Shown: piece after piece, positions 56,930 through 64,000 of the stretch
Numbering within the stretch: position 1 is the stretch's first letter
Layout of the letters: every line of letters starts with the position of its first letter
Assembly (NCBI RefSeq): GCF_030698175.1
Contig: NZ_JAUYNT010000041.1
Coordinates: 62,001 to 126,000, forward strand
Direction of reading: 5' to 3'
Length of the DNA stretch: 64,000 nt
From: Pseudomonas sp.
Lineage (GTDB): Bacteria > Pseudomonadota > Gammaproteobacteria > Pseudomonadales > Pseudomonadaceae
Translations under genes and position numbers: made by a program
The notes under the pieces: model-generated
The model's database searches: none
What the model was told of the DNA's origin: nothing
The model's input: the letters and a program-made list of their open reading frames with translations, nothing else

Positions 56930-57409
56930 GTGATTGATTGTGATGGTTATCGGCCTAATGTCGGCATCATTCTGACCAATGATGTCGGACAAGTGCTTTG
57001 GGCTCGGCGAATTAATCAGGACGCCTGGCAGTTTCCGCAAGGCGGGATCAACGACGGCGAGTCGCCCGAACAGGCGCTTTTTCGTGAATTAAATGAAGAA
57101 GTTGGCCTCGAAGAGCAGGATGTGAAAATTATCGCCTGCACCCGTGGCTGGTTGCGTTATCGTCTACCCCAACGGTTGGTGCGTACCCACAGCCAGCCAC
57201 TGTGCATCGGTCAGAAACAAAAGTGGTTCATGCTGCGTTTGCTCTCCAATGAGGAGCGGGTGCGCATGGACCTGACCCCCAAACCGGAGTTCGACGGTTG
57301 GCGTTGGGTCAGTTACTGGTATCCGCTGGACCAAGTAGTGACATTTAAGCGCGAGGTTTATCGTCGCGCCCTTAAGGAACTAGCGCCACGTTTGTTGGCG
57401 CGCGACTGA
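56930..57409 (+). CDS. rppH: RNA pyrophosphohydrolase
   Basis: Removes pyrophosphate from the 5' end of mRNA, which opens the way to RNase E decay. The 159 residues carry a perfect Nudix box, GGINDGESPEQALFREL-NEEVGL (about 37-59). The start GTG 56930 gives the conserved beginning (M)IDCDGYRPNVGIIL with AAGG upstream; TTG 56921 is less likely. It overlaps nothing and lies 21 bases before ptsP, the usual gammaproteobacterial order. Confidence 0.95.
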   Translation: MIDCDGYRPNVGIILTNDVGQVLWARRINQDAWQFPQGGINDGESPEQALFRELNEEVGLEEQDVKIIACTRGWLRYRLPQRLVRTHSQPLCIGQKQKWFMLRLLSNEERVRMDLTPKPEFDGWRWVSYWYPLDQVVTFKREVYRRALKELAPRLLARD

Positions 57410-57430
57410 CCACGGAGAACAGGCTTGAGC

Positions 57431-59710
57431 ATGCTCGGTACGCTGCGCCGGATCGTCCAGGAAGTTAATGCCGCTGCGGATCTCAAAGCGGCGCTGACGA
57501 TCATTGTCCAGCGTGTCAAAGAGGCCATGGGCAGCCACGTCTGCTCGGTGTACTTGCTCGATCCGGAAACCAATCGCTTCGTGCTGATGGCCACCGATGG
57601 CTTGAACAAACGCTCGATTGGCAAGGTCAGCATGGCCGCCAACGAAGGTCTGGTTGGCCTGGTCGGCACCCGTGAAGAACCGCTGAACCTGCAAAACGCC
57701 GCGGACCATCCGCGCTACCGCTACTTTGCCGAAACCGGCGAGGAGCGTTATGCCTCTTTCCTCGGCGCGCCGATCATCCACCACCGGCGGGTGATGGGCG
57801 TGCTGGTGATCCAGCAGAAAGAAAATCGCCAATTCGATGAGGGCGAGGAAGCTTTCCTCGTCACCATGAGCGCTCAGCTGGCCGGGGTTATCGCCCACGC
57901 CGAAGCCACTGGTTCGATTCGCGGCCTGGGCAAGCAAGGCAAGGGCGTGCAAGAAGCGCGCTTTGTCGGTGTGCCGGGCTCCTCTGGCGTGGCGGTGGGT
58001 ACCGCCCTGGTGCGTTTGCCACCGGCCGATCTGGAAGTGGTGCCAGACAAGCAAGTGGCGGACATCACCGCCGAGCTGGCGCTGTTCCATACTGCCTTGA
58101 CCGCCGTGCGCGCCGATATGCGGGCACTCTCGACCAAGCTGGCCAGCCAGTTGCGCCCGGAAGAACTGGCGCTGTTTGATGTCTACCTGATGATGCTCGA
58201 AGACGCCGCCCTGGCTGGCGAGATTGAGCGGGTGATCGCCACCGGTCAGTGGGCGCAAGGTGCGTTGCGCCAAGTGGTCGGCGAGCACGTTAAACGCTTT
58301 GAGTTGATGGACGACGCTTATCTACGAGAGCGTGCTTCGGACGTCAAAGACCTCGGTCGGCGCCTGCTCGCCTACCTGCAAGAGGCCCGCGAAGAGGCTC
58401 GGGTTTACCCGGATAACACCATTCTGGTCAGTGAAGAGCTGACCCCGGCAATGCTCGGCGAAGTGCCGGAAGGCAAGCTGGTCGGACTGGTCTCGGTGCT
58501 GGGTTCGGGTAACTCCCACGTGGCGATTTTTGCCCGGGCCATGGGTATTCCCACGGTTATGGGGATGGTCGATCTACCCTATTCGAAGATCGATGGCATT
58601 CAGCTGGTGGTCGACGGCTATCACGGCGAGGTGTTCACCAACCCTTCTGCCGATCTGTGCATGCAGTACCGCGCGGTGGTCGAGGAAGAACGCCAGCTGG
58701 TCAAAGGCCTGGAGGCCTTGCGTGGCTTGCCTTGCGAAACCCTCGATGGCCATCGCATGCCGCTGTGGGTGAATACCGGTTTGCTCGCCGACGTGGTGCG
58801 CGCCCAAGAGCGCGGCGCCGAAGGCGTTGGCCTGTACCGCACCGAAGTGCCGTTTATGATGAACGAGCGCTTCCCCAGCGAAAAAGAACAGCTGAAAATT
58901 TACCGCGAACAACTGGCCGCTTTCCATCCACTGCCAGTAACCATGCGCAGCTTGGACATTGGTGGCGACAAAGCGCTGTCGTATTTTCCGATCAAGGAAG
59001 AAAACCCCTTCCTCGGTTGGCGCGGCATTCGGGTGACCCTCGATCACCCGGAGATTTTCCTGGTGCAAACCCGCGCCATGCTCAAGGCCAGCGAAGGGTT
59101 GGATAACCTGCGGATTCTGCTGCCGATGATTTCCGGCACCCATGAGCTGGAGGAGGCGCTGCACCTGATCCACCGCGCCTGGGGTGAGGTGCGCGATGAA
59201 GGTGTGGATATTCCGCTGCCACCGATCGGGGTGATGATCGAAGTGCCGGCGGCGGTCTATCAGGTCCGTGAACTGGCGCGTCAGGTGGACTTTCTCTCGG
59301 TCGGCTCCAACGACCTGACCCAATATTTGCTCGCCGTGGATCGCAACAATCCGCGGGTGGCCGATCTCTATGATTTTCTCCATCCTGCCGTGCTGCATGC
59401 GCTGAAGCTGGTGGTCGATGGCGCCCATGCCGAAGGCAAACCGGTGAGCATTTGCGGTGAAATGGCCGGCGATCCGTCGGCGGCGGTACTGCTGATGGCC
59501 ATGGGTTTCGACAGCCTGTCGATGAACGCCACCAACTTGCCGAAAGTTAAGTGGCTGCTGCGCCAGATCAGCCTGAGCAAGGCCCGCGAACTGCTGGGGC
59601 AGGTGATGCGCATCGACAATCCGCACGTCATCCACAGCACCCTCGACCTGACGCTGCGTAACCTCGGGTTGGGTCGGGTGATCAATCCGGCGGCGACTAT
59701 TCAGTCTTAA
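57431..59710 (+). CDS. ptsP: PTS-Ntr enzyme I (PtsP)
   Basis: Takes phosphate from phosphoenolpyruvate and passes it to NPr in the nitrogen-related PTS. 759 residues. A GAF domain (about 15-160) comes first, then the EI N-domain with phosphorylated His363 in GSGNSHVAIFARAMGIP and the PEP-binding C-domain with LRSLDIGGDK-like MRSLDIGGDKALSY, GSNDLTQY and active-site Cys in SICGEMAG. Start is ATG 57431, in agreement with the PAO1 length; TTG 57425 is two codons earlier. Cotranscription with rppH is likely. Confidence 0.95.
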   Translation: MLGTLRRIVQEVNAAADLKAALTIIVQRVKEAMGSHVCSVYLLDPETNRFVLMATDGLNKRSIGKVSMAANEGLVGLVGTREEPLNLQNAADHPRYRYFAETGEERYASFLGAPIIHHRRVMGVLVIQQKENRQFDEGEEAFLVTMSAQLAGVIAHAEATGSIRGLGKQGKGVQEARFVGVPGSSGVAVGTALVRLPPADLEVVPDKQVADITAELALFHTALTAVRADMRALSTKLASQLRPEELALFDVYLMMLEDAALAGEIERVIATGQWAQGALRQVVGEHVKRFELMDDAYLRERASDVKDLGRRLLAYLQEAREEARVYPDNTILVSEELTPAMLGEVPEGKLVGLVSVLGSGNSHVAIFARAMGIPTVMGMVDLPYSKIDGIQLVVDGYHGEVFTNPSADLCMQYRAVVEEERQLVKGLEALRGLPCETLDGHRMPLWVNTGLLADVVRAQERGAEGVGLYRTEVPFMMNERFPSEKEQLKIYREQLAAFHPLPVTMRSLDIGGDKALSYFPIKEENPFLGWRGIRVTLDHPEIFLVQTRAMLKASEGLDNLRILLPMISGTHELEEALHLIHRAWGEVRDEGVDIPLPPIGVMIEVPAAVYQVRELARQVDFLSVGSNDLTQYLLAVDRNNPRVADLYDFLHPAVLHALKLVVDGAHAEGKPVSICGEMAGDPSAAVLLMAMGFDSLSMNATNLPKVKWLLRQISLSKARELLGQVMRIDNPHVIHSTLDLTLRNLGLGRVINPAATIQS

Positions 59711-59714
59711 CCCA

Positions 59715-60581
59715 ATGATCCCGCCCAAGGCCGCCGCGAGCGCCGCAGGTACTGAGCTGGTGCTGCAACCATTGGCGCAGTTGCGCTTATCGGCTGCCAG
59801 TGGCCTGGTCTGCTGCGGCGCTGAACTGCTGGTGCTGGCCGATGACGAGTTGGTCCTGCAGCGTTACTCCCACGCCGGCGTTTACCTTGGTCAGCACCTG
59901 CTGCTGGCCGGCGAGCTGCCCGCTGATCCGGCAACCCGCAAACGCCTCAAGCCCGACTTTGAAATGCTCTGTCAGCTGCCGGATGGTCGTCTGCTGGCGC
60001 TTGGCTCTGGCTCGAAGAAGCGCCGCCGCCGTGCGGTGTTGTGGCAGGCGGGCGCTACCCAGGTAATCGATTTGACGCCGCTCTATCTGGCGCTCGAAGC
60101 ACTGCTGCCGGACCTCAACCTGGAGGGCGCGGTGGTGCAGGGCGAGCAGCTGTTGCTGGCCCAGCGCGGTAACAGTGCCGACAGCTTGAATGCCTTGATT
60201 AGCCTCGATCTGGCCACGCTGCTTGGCCAGCTGGCGGGCGCCAGCCTCGGATCTGAGAGCTTGCGCAGCGTGGCGCCCATTGAGTTGGGTGAGCTGCACG
60301 GCGTGCCGCTGAGTTTCACCGACCTGTGCCTGGCTGCCGATGGCCGCCTGCTGTTCAGTGCGGCGGCCGAAGACACCGAGTCCAGTTATGACGATGGCGC
60401 TTGTGTCGGCAGCGTCCTGGGTTGCTTGGCGGATGCTCAGGTACAGGCGCTCTGGCCGTTGGCCGGACAAGCCAAGATCGAGGGGCTGTGCCAGCTGGCC
60501 GATGGCAGCTTGCGGTTGGTCAACGACCCGGATGACCGCGCCGCGCGCTCAAGCCTGTACCGCCTCGAGTTGCCTATTTAG
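59715..60581 (+). CDS. DUF6929-type hypothetical protein
   Basis: A 288-residue soluble protein without signal peptide. Repeating strand patterns (LVLQRYSHAGVYLGQ, LCQLPDGRLLALGSGSKKRRR, DLCLAADGRLLFSAAAEDTES, IEGLCQLADGSLRLVNDPDD) suggest a beta-propeller-like fold. It resembles DUF6929 proteins, whose role is unknown. It begins 4 bases after the ptsP stop with no ribosome binding site, which suggests translational coupling. Its 3' end overlaps the convergent NRDE gene by 8 bases. Confidence 0.72.
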   Translation: MIPPKAAASAAGTELVLQPLAQLRLSAASGLVCCGAELLVLADDELVLQRYSHAGVYLGQHLLLAGELPADPATRKRLKPDFEMLCQLPDGRLLALGSGSKKRRRRAVLWQAGATQVIDLTPLYLALEALLPDLNLEGAVVQGEQLLLAQRGNSADSLNALISLDLATLLGQLAGASLGSESLRSVAPIELGELHGVPLSFTDLCLAADGRLLFSAAAEDTESSYDDGACVGSVLGCLADAQVQALWPLAGQAKIEGLCQLADGSLRLVNDPDDRAARSSLYRLELPI

Positions 60582-61338
60582 TCTTAGTCGCATCTAGCAC
60601 TAAGCGTGTCTCGCCCAGAGCCACGCCGTTGGGGCCAAAGCTCCGTTCAACCAGCACGCGTTCGCCGCCGGCCTTAACTTTCAACACTGTGCAGGCGCGG
60701 GTGCCATAGCTGCTGCTGCAAATAAAGGCGCTCGATAACAAACGCTCGAATTCCGGACCGATGCCGGTTTGTGGCAAGTCGACATCGGCGGCGATTTGCC
60801 GGTCGGTCAACAGGCTAAACAAGGCCTCTTCTTCCTCGCTGGCCAGCGCCTCGGCTAGCGCGCTTTTGGCCCGCAACAGCTTGGGCCAGGGCGTGTCGAG
60901 GCTGGCATTGGATACGCCATAAACACCGGCCGCCAGTCGCCGTGGCGCACCGCTGCGCGGGTTGTAATGCCACAGCTCATTGGCCGTGCCCACCAGCAGA
61001 TTAAAACCGCTGAATTCGTGAACATGGCTTTGCAGCTCGGTCAGAAACTCCTTGGGCGATAATTGGCTACCGAGAAACCCGGCCGGCAGCTCACCCCGCG
61101 AGCGGGCTCCCAGCGGTTGCGCGGGGTCACGCAAATTGGTCAGGGCAGCGAAGCGGCCCTGCGGGCCGATGCCCAGCCAAGTGCCGCCGGCCTGCAAGTC
61201 GCGACCTGCATAGATGCCCGGCCGATCACCCCAATGCGCCAGGGCCGCGCTGGGGCGGGCATAAAACTCATCGCGGTTGGCCGCCACCAGCAGTGGCACT
61301 CCGTGGCCGGGGCGCCAGGCGAAGACAATCAGGCACAT
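60574..61338 (-). CDS. NRDE-family protein (TANGO2-like)
   Basis: A 254-residue protein named for its NRDE motif (AANRDEFYARP, about 19-29). It starts MCLIVFAW, so Cys2 could become the N-terminal nucleophile as in Ntn-hydrolases. GTWLGIGPQGRFAALTN and the ICSSSYGTRACTV block near the end are conserved. The human relative TANGO2 has been connected with heme and lipid handling; bacterial function is not settled. ATG 61338 is used; the longer frame from 61476 includes a low-complexity repeat. Confidence 0.85.
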   Translation of the reverse strand: MCLIVFAWRPGHGVPLLVAANRDEFYARPSAALAHWGDRPGIYAGRDLQAGGTWLGIGPQGRFAALTNLRDPAQPLGARSRGELPAGFLGSQLSPKEFLTELQSHVHEFSGFNLLVGTANELWHYNPRSGAPRRLAAGVYGVSNASLDTPWPKLLRAKSALAEALASEEEEALFSLLTDRQIAADVDLPQTGIGPEFERLLSSAFICSSSYGTRACTVLKVKAGGERVLVERSFGPNGVALGETRLVLDATKTK

Positions 61339-61353
61339 GGCAAATCCTATGGG

Positions 61354-61374
61354 AGTGGGTAGTGGGTAGTTGGG
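61354..61374. repeat. Tandem AGTGGGT heptamers
   Basis: Two exact copies of AGTGGGT and a third variant (AGTTGGG) occur in the leader between the NRDE gene and the TauE-like gene. It is similar in style to the GGGAAGT run at 37106. Confidence 0.45.
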
Positions 61375-61461
61375 AGCTTGAGGCCGAAGCGGGGTTTTCG
61401 GCAAGGCATGGAGGCGACCGGCGCCATCCGGTACCATGCCGGTCTGTTTGCGGAGGCACCG

Positions 61462-62256
61462 ATGGACGTTTTGCAATATCTGTTGCTGTATCTGGTGCTG
61501 GGCGGTTGCGCCGGGGTGTTGGCTGGGCTGTTCGGGGTCGGCGGCGGTATCATCATAGTGCCGGTGCTGGTGTTCAGCTTCGGCGCCCAGGGTTTTGCCC
61601 CCGAGGTGTTAACCCATTTGGCGGTGGGCACCTCCTTGGCGACCATCATCTTCACCTCGATCAACGCGGTGCTGGAACACCAGCGGCGCGGCGCGGTGCG
61701 TTGGGAACTGGTGCGCTGGATGACCCTCGGCATTCTGCTCGGCGCCGGCTTCGGCGCGCTGACGGCGGCGGCGATTCAGGGCCCGCAGTTGCAGAAAATT
61801 ATCGGTGTGTTCGCTCTGGTGATCGCCCTGCAAATGGCCCTGGAGTTAAAACCCAAGGCCAGCGCCGCGGTGCCCGGTAAACCCGGATTGACCTTGGCCG
61901 GTGCAGTAATTGGCTGGGCCTCGGCGATTTTCGGCATCGGTGGCGGCTCGCTCAGCGTGCCATTTTTGACCTGGCGCAGCGTGCCGATGCAGCAAGCCGT
62001 GGCCACCTCTTCAGCCTGCGGCCTGCCGATTGCCGCCGCCAGCGCCCTGAGTTTTCTGCTGATTGGCTGGCATAATCCGCAGCTGCCGCAGTGGTCGTTG
62101 GGCTACGTCTATCTGCCGGCGGTGGCCGGGATTGCCATCACCAGCATGTTTTTCGCCCGCTTCGGCGCGCGGCTGGCGCATAAGTTGTCGCCACGGTTAC
62201 TCAAACGACTGTTCGCCCTGTTGCTGTTTTGTGTCGGGCTGAATTTTCTCTGGTAG
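61462..62256 (+). CDS. TauE/SafE-family sulfite or organosulfonate exporter
   Basis: A 264-residue membrane protein with about eight hydrophobic helices. The family signatures GVLAGLFGVGGGIIIVPVL (about 16-34) and its internal repeat SAIFGIGGGSLSVPFL (about 154-169) are both present, showing the two-fold repeat. The cargo is uncertain; sulfite, sulfoacetate and other anions are known in the family. ATG 61462 has CGGAGG 7 bases upstream. Divergent from the NRDE gene and upstream of lgt as in PAO1 (PA0340). Confidence 0.88.
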   Translation: MDVLQYLLLYLVLGGCAGVLAGLFGVGGGIIIVPVLVFSFGAQGFAPEVLTHLAVGTSLATIIFTSINAVLEHQRRGAVRWELVRWMTLGILLGAGFGALTAAAIQGPQLQKIIGVFALVIALQMALELKPKASAAVPGKPGLTLAGAVIGWASAIFGIGGGSLSVPFLTWRSVPMQQAVATSSACGLPIAAASALSFLLIGWHNPQLPQWSLGYVYLPAVAGIAITSMFFARFGARLAHKLSPRLLKRLFALLLFCVGLNFLW

Positions 62257-62265
62257 GGCTGCGCT

Positions 62266-62301
62266 GGTGGGTTACGCCGCTACGCGGCTAACCCACCCTA
62301 C
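62266..62301. repeat. Single REP-like unit before lgt
   Basis: 36 bp, GGTGGGTTACGCCGC and its near-complement GCGGCTAACCCACC with a TAC centre, ending CCTAC. It is in inverse orientation to the unit at 56077. The stem begins 10 bases after the exporter stop and may end its transcript or shape the lgt leader. Confidence 0.7.
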
Positions 62302-62331
62302 GTTCTAAATGATTAATTTTAAGGAGTACGA

Positions 62332-63138
62332 ATGCTGGCTTTTCCGCAAATCGATCCGGTGGCCCTGGCCCTGGGTCCGCTCAAAATCCATTGGTATGGC
62401 TTGATGTATTTGGTCGGCATCGGCGGCGCCTGGTTGCTGCTGTCGCGTCGGCTTAAGACCTTTGATCCGAGCTGGACCAAGGAGCAACTGTCGGACCTGA
62501 TCTTCTGGTCGTCGATGGGGGTGATTCTTGGCGGTCGTCTGGGCTATGTGCTGTTTTACGATCTGGCCGCTTATATGCACGAGCCGCTGCTGGTCCTGAA
62601 AGTGTGGCAGGGTGGCATGTCGTTCCACGGCGGCTTTATCGGCGTGATGCTGGCCAACCTGTGGTTCGGCAAGCGCAACGGCAAGAGCTTCTTCCAGCTG
62701 ATGGATTTTATCGCCCCAGTGGTGCCGTTGGGCCTGGCGGCCGGGCGAATCGGCAACTTTATCAATGCCGAACTCTGGGGCAGGGCCACCGACCTGCCTT
62801 GGGCGATGGTTTTCCCCACGGATCCTGCGCAGCTGGCGCGTCATCCGTCGCAGCTCTATCAGTTCGCCCTCGAGGGCGTGGCGCTGTTCGCGATTCTCTG
62901 GCTGTACACCCGCAAGCCACGGCCGACCATGGCGGTGTCCGGGATGTTTGCCCTGTGGTACGGGATTTTCCGTTTCGTGGTTGAGTTCGTCCGGGTGCCG
63001 GATGCTCAGCTCGGCTATCTGGCGGGCGGTTGGCTGACCATGGGCCAAGTGCTTTGTGTGCCAATGATCCTCGCCGGCATTGCCTTGATTGTCTGGGCTT
63101 ACCGGCGCGCCCCGGCCGCCCAAGGAGCCGCGCAATGA
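62332..63138 (+). CDS. lgt: Prolipoprotein diacylglyceryl transferase
   Basis: Inner-membrane enzyme that moves diacylglycerol from phosphatidylglycerol to the Cys of prolipoproteins. 268 residues with about seven helices. Signatures: the MSFHGGFIGV block (about 98-107), the Lgt signature GRIGNFINAELWGR (about 138-151) with catalytic Arg and Glu, and HPSQLYQFALEG (about 172-183). AAGGAG precedes ATG 62332. Its end overlaps thyA by 4 bases (ATGA). Confidence 0.96.
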   Translation: MLAFPQIDPVALALGPLKIHWYGLMYLVGIGGAWLLLSRRLKTFDPSWTKEQLSDLIFWSSMGVILGGRLGYVLFYDLAAYMHEPLLVLKVWQGGMSFHGGFIGVMLANLWFGKRNGKSFFQLMDFIAPVVPLGLAAGRIGNFINAELWGRATDLPWAMVFPTDPAQLARHPSQLYQFALEGVALFAILWLYTRKPRPTMAVSGMFALWYGIFRFVVEFVRVPDAQLGYLAGGWLTMGQVLCVPMILAGIALIVWAYRRAPAAQGAAQ

Positions 63139-63929
63139 AGCAGTATCTGGACTTGATGCGCTTGGTGCGCGACACCGGCACCTTCAAGAATGACCGTACC
63201 GGCACCGGCACTTACAGCCTGTTTGCCCAGCAGATGCGCTTTAACCTGGCCGATGGTTTTCCGCTGGTGACCACCAAGAAGTGCCACCTGAAATCCATCA
63301 TCCATGAGCTGCTGTGGTTTCTGCAGGGCGACACCAATATCAAGTACCTGCAAGATAATGGCGTGCGCATCTGGGATGAGTGGGCCGACGAAAACGGCGA
63401 TCTTGGTCCGGTGTATGGCTACCAGTGGCGCAACTGGCCGGCACCGAATGGCGGCTCGATCGACCAGATCAGCAACCTGATCCAGATGATCAAAACCAAC
63501 CCGGACTCGCGGCGGTTGATCGTCAGCGCCTGGAACCCGGCGCTGGTCGAGCAGATGGCGTTGCCGCCGTGCCACGCGCTGTTTCAGTTCTATGTGGCCG
63601 ACGGCAAACTCAGCTGCCAGCTGTACCAGCGTTCGGCGGATATCTTCCTCGGCGTGCCGTTTAACATCGCCAGTTACGCCCTGCTGACCCTGATGGTGGC
63701 GCAGGTCTGCGGCCTGCAACCCGGCGAGTTCATCTGGACCGGCGGCGACTGCCACCTGTACGCCAACCATATGGAACAGACCGATTTGCAGCTGAGCCGC
63801 GAGCCGTTGCCGTTGCCGACCATGCAGCTCAACCCGGCGGTCACCGACCTGCTGGCGTTCAAGTTCGAAGACTTCGAGCTAGTCGGTTACCAGGCCCATC
63901 CGCATATCAAGGCGCCAGTGGCGGTGTGA
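63135..63929 (+). CDS. thyA: Thymidylate synthase
   Basis: Makes dTMP from dUMP with methylenetetrahydrofolate. 264 residues, exactly the E. coli length. Nucleophile Cys146 lies in LPPCHALFQFYV. The dUMP contacts RSADIFLGVPFNIASYA and the DCHLYANH block are intact, and it ends IKAPVAV as usual. ATG 63135 overlaps the lgt stop, so translation is coupled; the longer frame from 63030 is rejected. After the stop there is only a short AGCGGC/GCCGCT stem and a degenerate piece of the REP-like repeat (63954 on). Confidence 0.97.
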   Translation: MKQYLDLMRLVRDTGTFKNDRTGTGTYSLFAQQMRFNLADGFPLVTTKKCHLKSIIHELLWFLQGDTNIKYLQDNGVRIWDEWADENGDLGPVYGYQWRNWPAPNGGSIDQISNLIQMIKTNPDSRRLIVSAWNPALVEQMALPPCHALFQFYVADGKLSCQLYQRSADIFLGVPFNIASYALLTLMVAQVCGLQPGEFIWTGGDCHLYANHMEQTDLQLSREPLPLPTMQLNPAVTDLLAFKFEDFELVGYQAHPHIKAPVAV

Positions 63930-64000
63930 TCTAGCGGCGGCACGTAGCCGCTCGTAGGTTGGGCGGCATGTGGCGAGACCTAAATAACACCGTGGTTTAA

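Noticed and set aside
1..64000. CRISPR array, toxin-antitoxin, restriction or retron-type system
   Set aside because: No regularly spaced repeats, no toxin-antitoxin-like pair and no nuclease, methylase or reverse transcriptase motifs were seen in the window.

Overview
The window looks like a chromosomal segment of a Pseudomonas-type gammaproteobacterium. Most of the gene order (desA, aguA, spuI, spuABCDEFGH, a HacB-like acylase, serA, aphB, a polyamine ABC transporter, rpiA, ilvA, rppH, ptsP, lgt, thyA) follows the order I recall for PA0265-PA0342 of P. aeruginosa PAO1. Codon use is GC-rich throughout, except in the first 2.5 kb. No database search was possible, so names rest on motifs, length and context.

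Layout. 1-3827 is the right end of an integrated element. It has a gene cut by the window edge (minus strand), an AT-rich regulatory stretch, an AlpA-type regulator, a winged-helix protein followed by three GTACA-N5-TGTAC repeats, and a P4-type integrase abutting the 3' end of a tRNA-Arg(CCG) gene. 4277-7207 is gabD-gabT. 7318-14717 holds a membrane GGDEF/EAL protein, two fatty-acid desaturases, an AraC-type regulator and a DUF962 membrane protein. 15124-17166 is a persulfide-stress operon (BigR/SqrR-like sensor, two YeeE/YedE half-transporters, persulfide dioxygenase) framed by two almost identical 106-bp direct repeats.

17410-31159 is a large polyamine block. It contains aguA, a TetR regulator, a polyamine-binding protein, spuI, a decayed spuA, spuB, spuC and the spuDEFGH transporter. 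With gabT-gabD it can carry agmatine and putrescine to GABA and succinate. Two steps appear to be missing locally: aguB is not beside aguA, and spuA (gamma-glutamyl-GABA hydrolase) is a remnant with most of its middle deleted. 31261-44541 holds ordinary accessory and housekeeping genes, including the HacB-like acylase, a TudS-like desulfidase, the divergent serA / D-2-hydroxyglutarate dehydrogenase pair and an FAH hydrolase.

44566-49582 is a second polyamine locus on the minus strand: ATPase, two permeases and binding protein, followed by the acetylpolyamine deacetylase aphB. 49911-63929 holds an AraC regulator, a second SdiA-regulated-type protein, rpiA, ilvA, two DUF2269 proteins, a HAD phosphatase, rppH, ptsP, an NRDE protein, a TauE-type exporter, lgt and thyA.

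A REP-like repeat family (unit beginning GTAGGRTGGGTT) lies between genes at six or more places, alone or as inverted pairs. I found no CRISPR array, rRNA, intact insertion sequence or clear defence system. The most unusual signals are the repeat-framed persulfide operon, the spuA deletion remnant, the triple operator-like repeat in the island, a palindrome between serA and its partner dehydrogenase, and a nested inverted repeat between the binding-protein gene and aphB.
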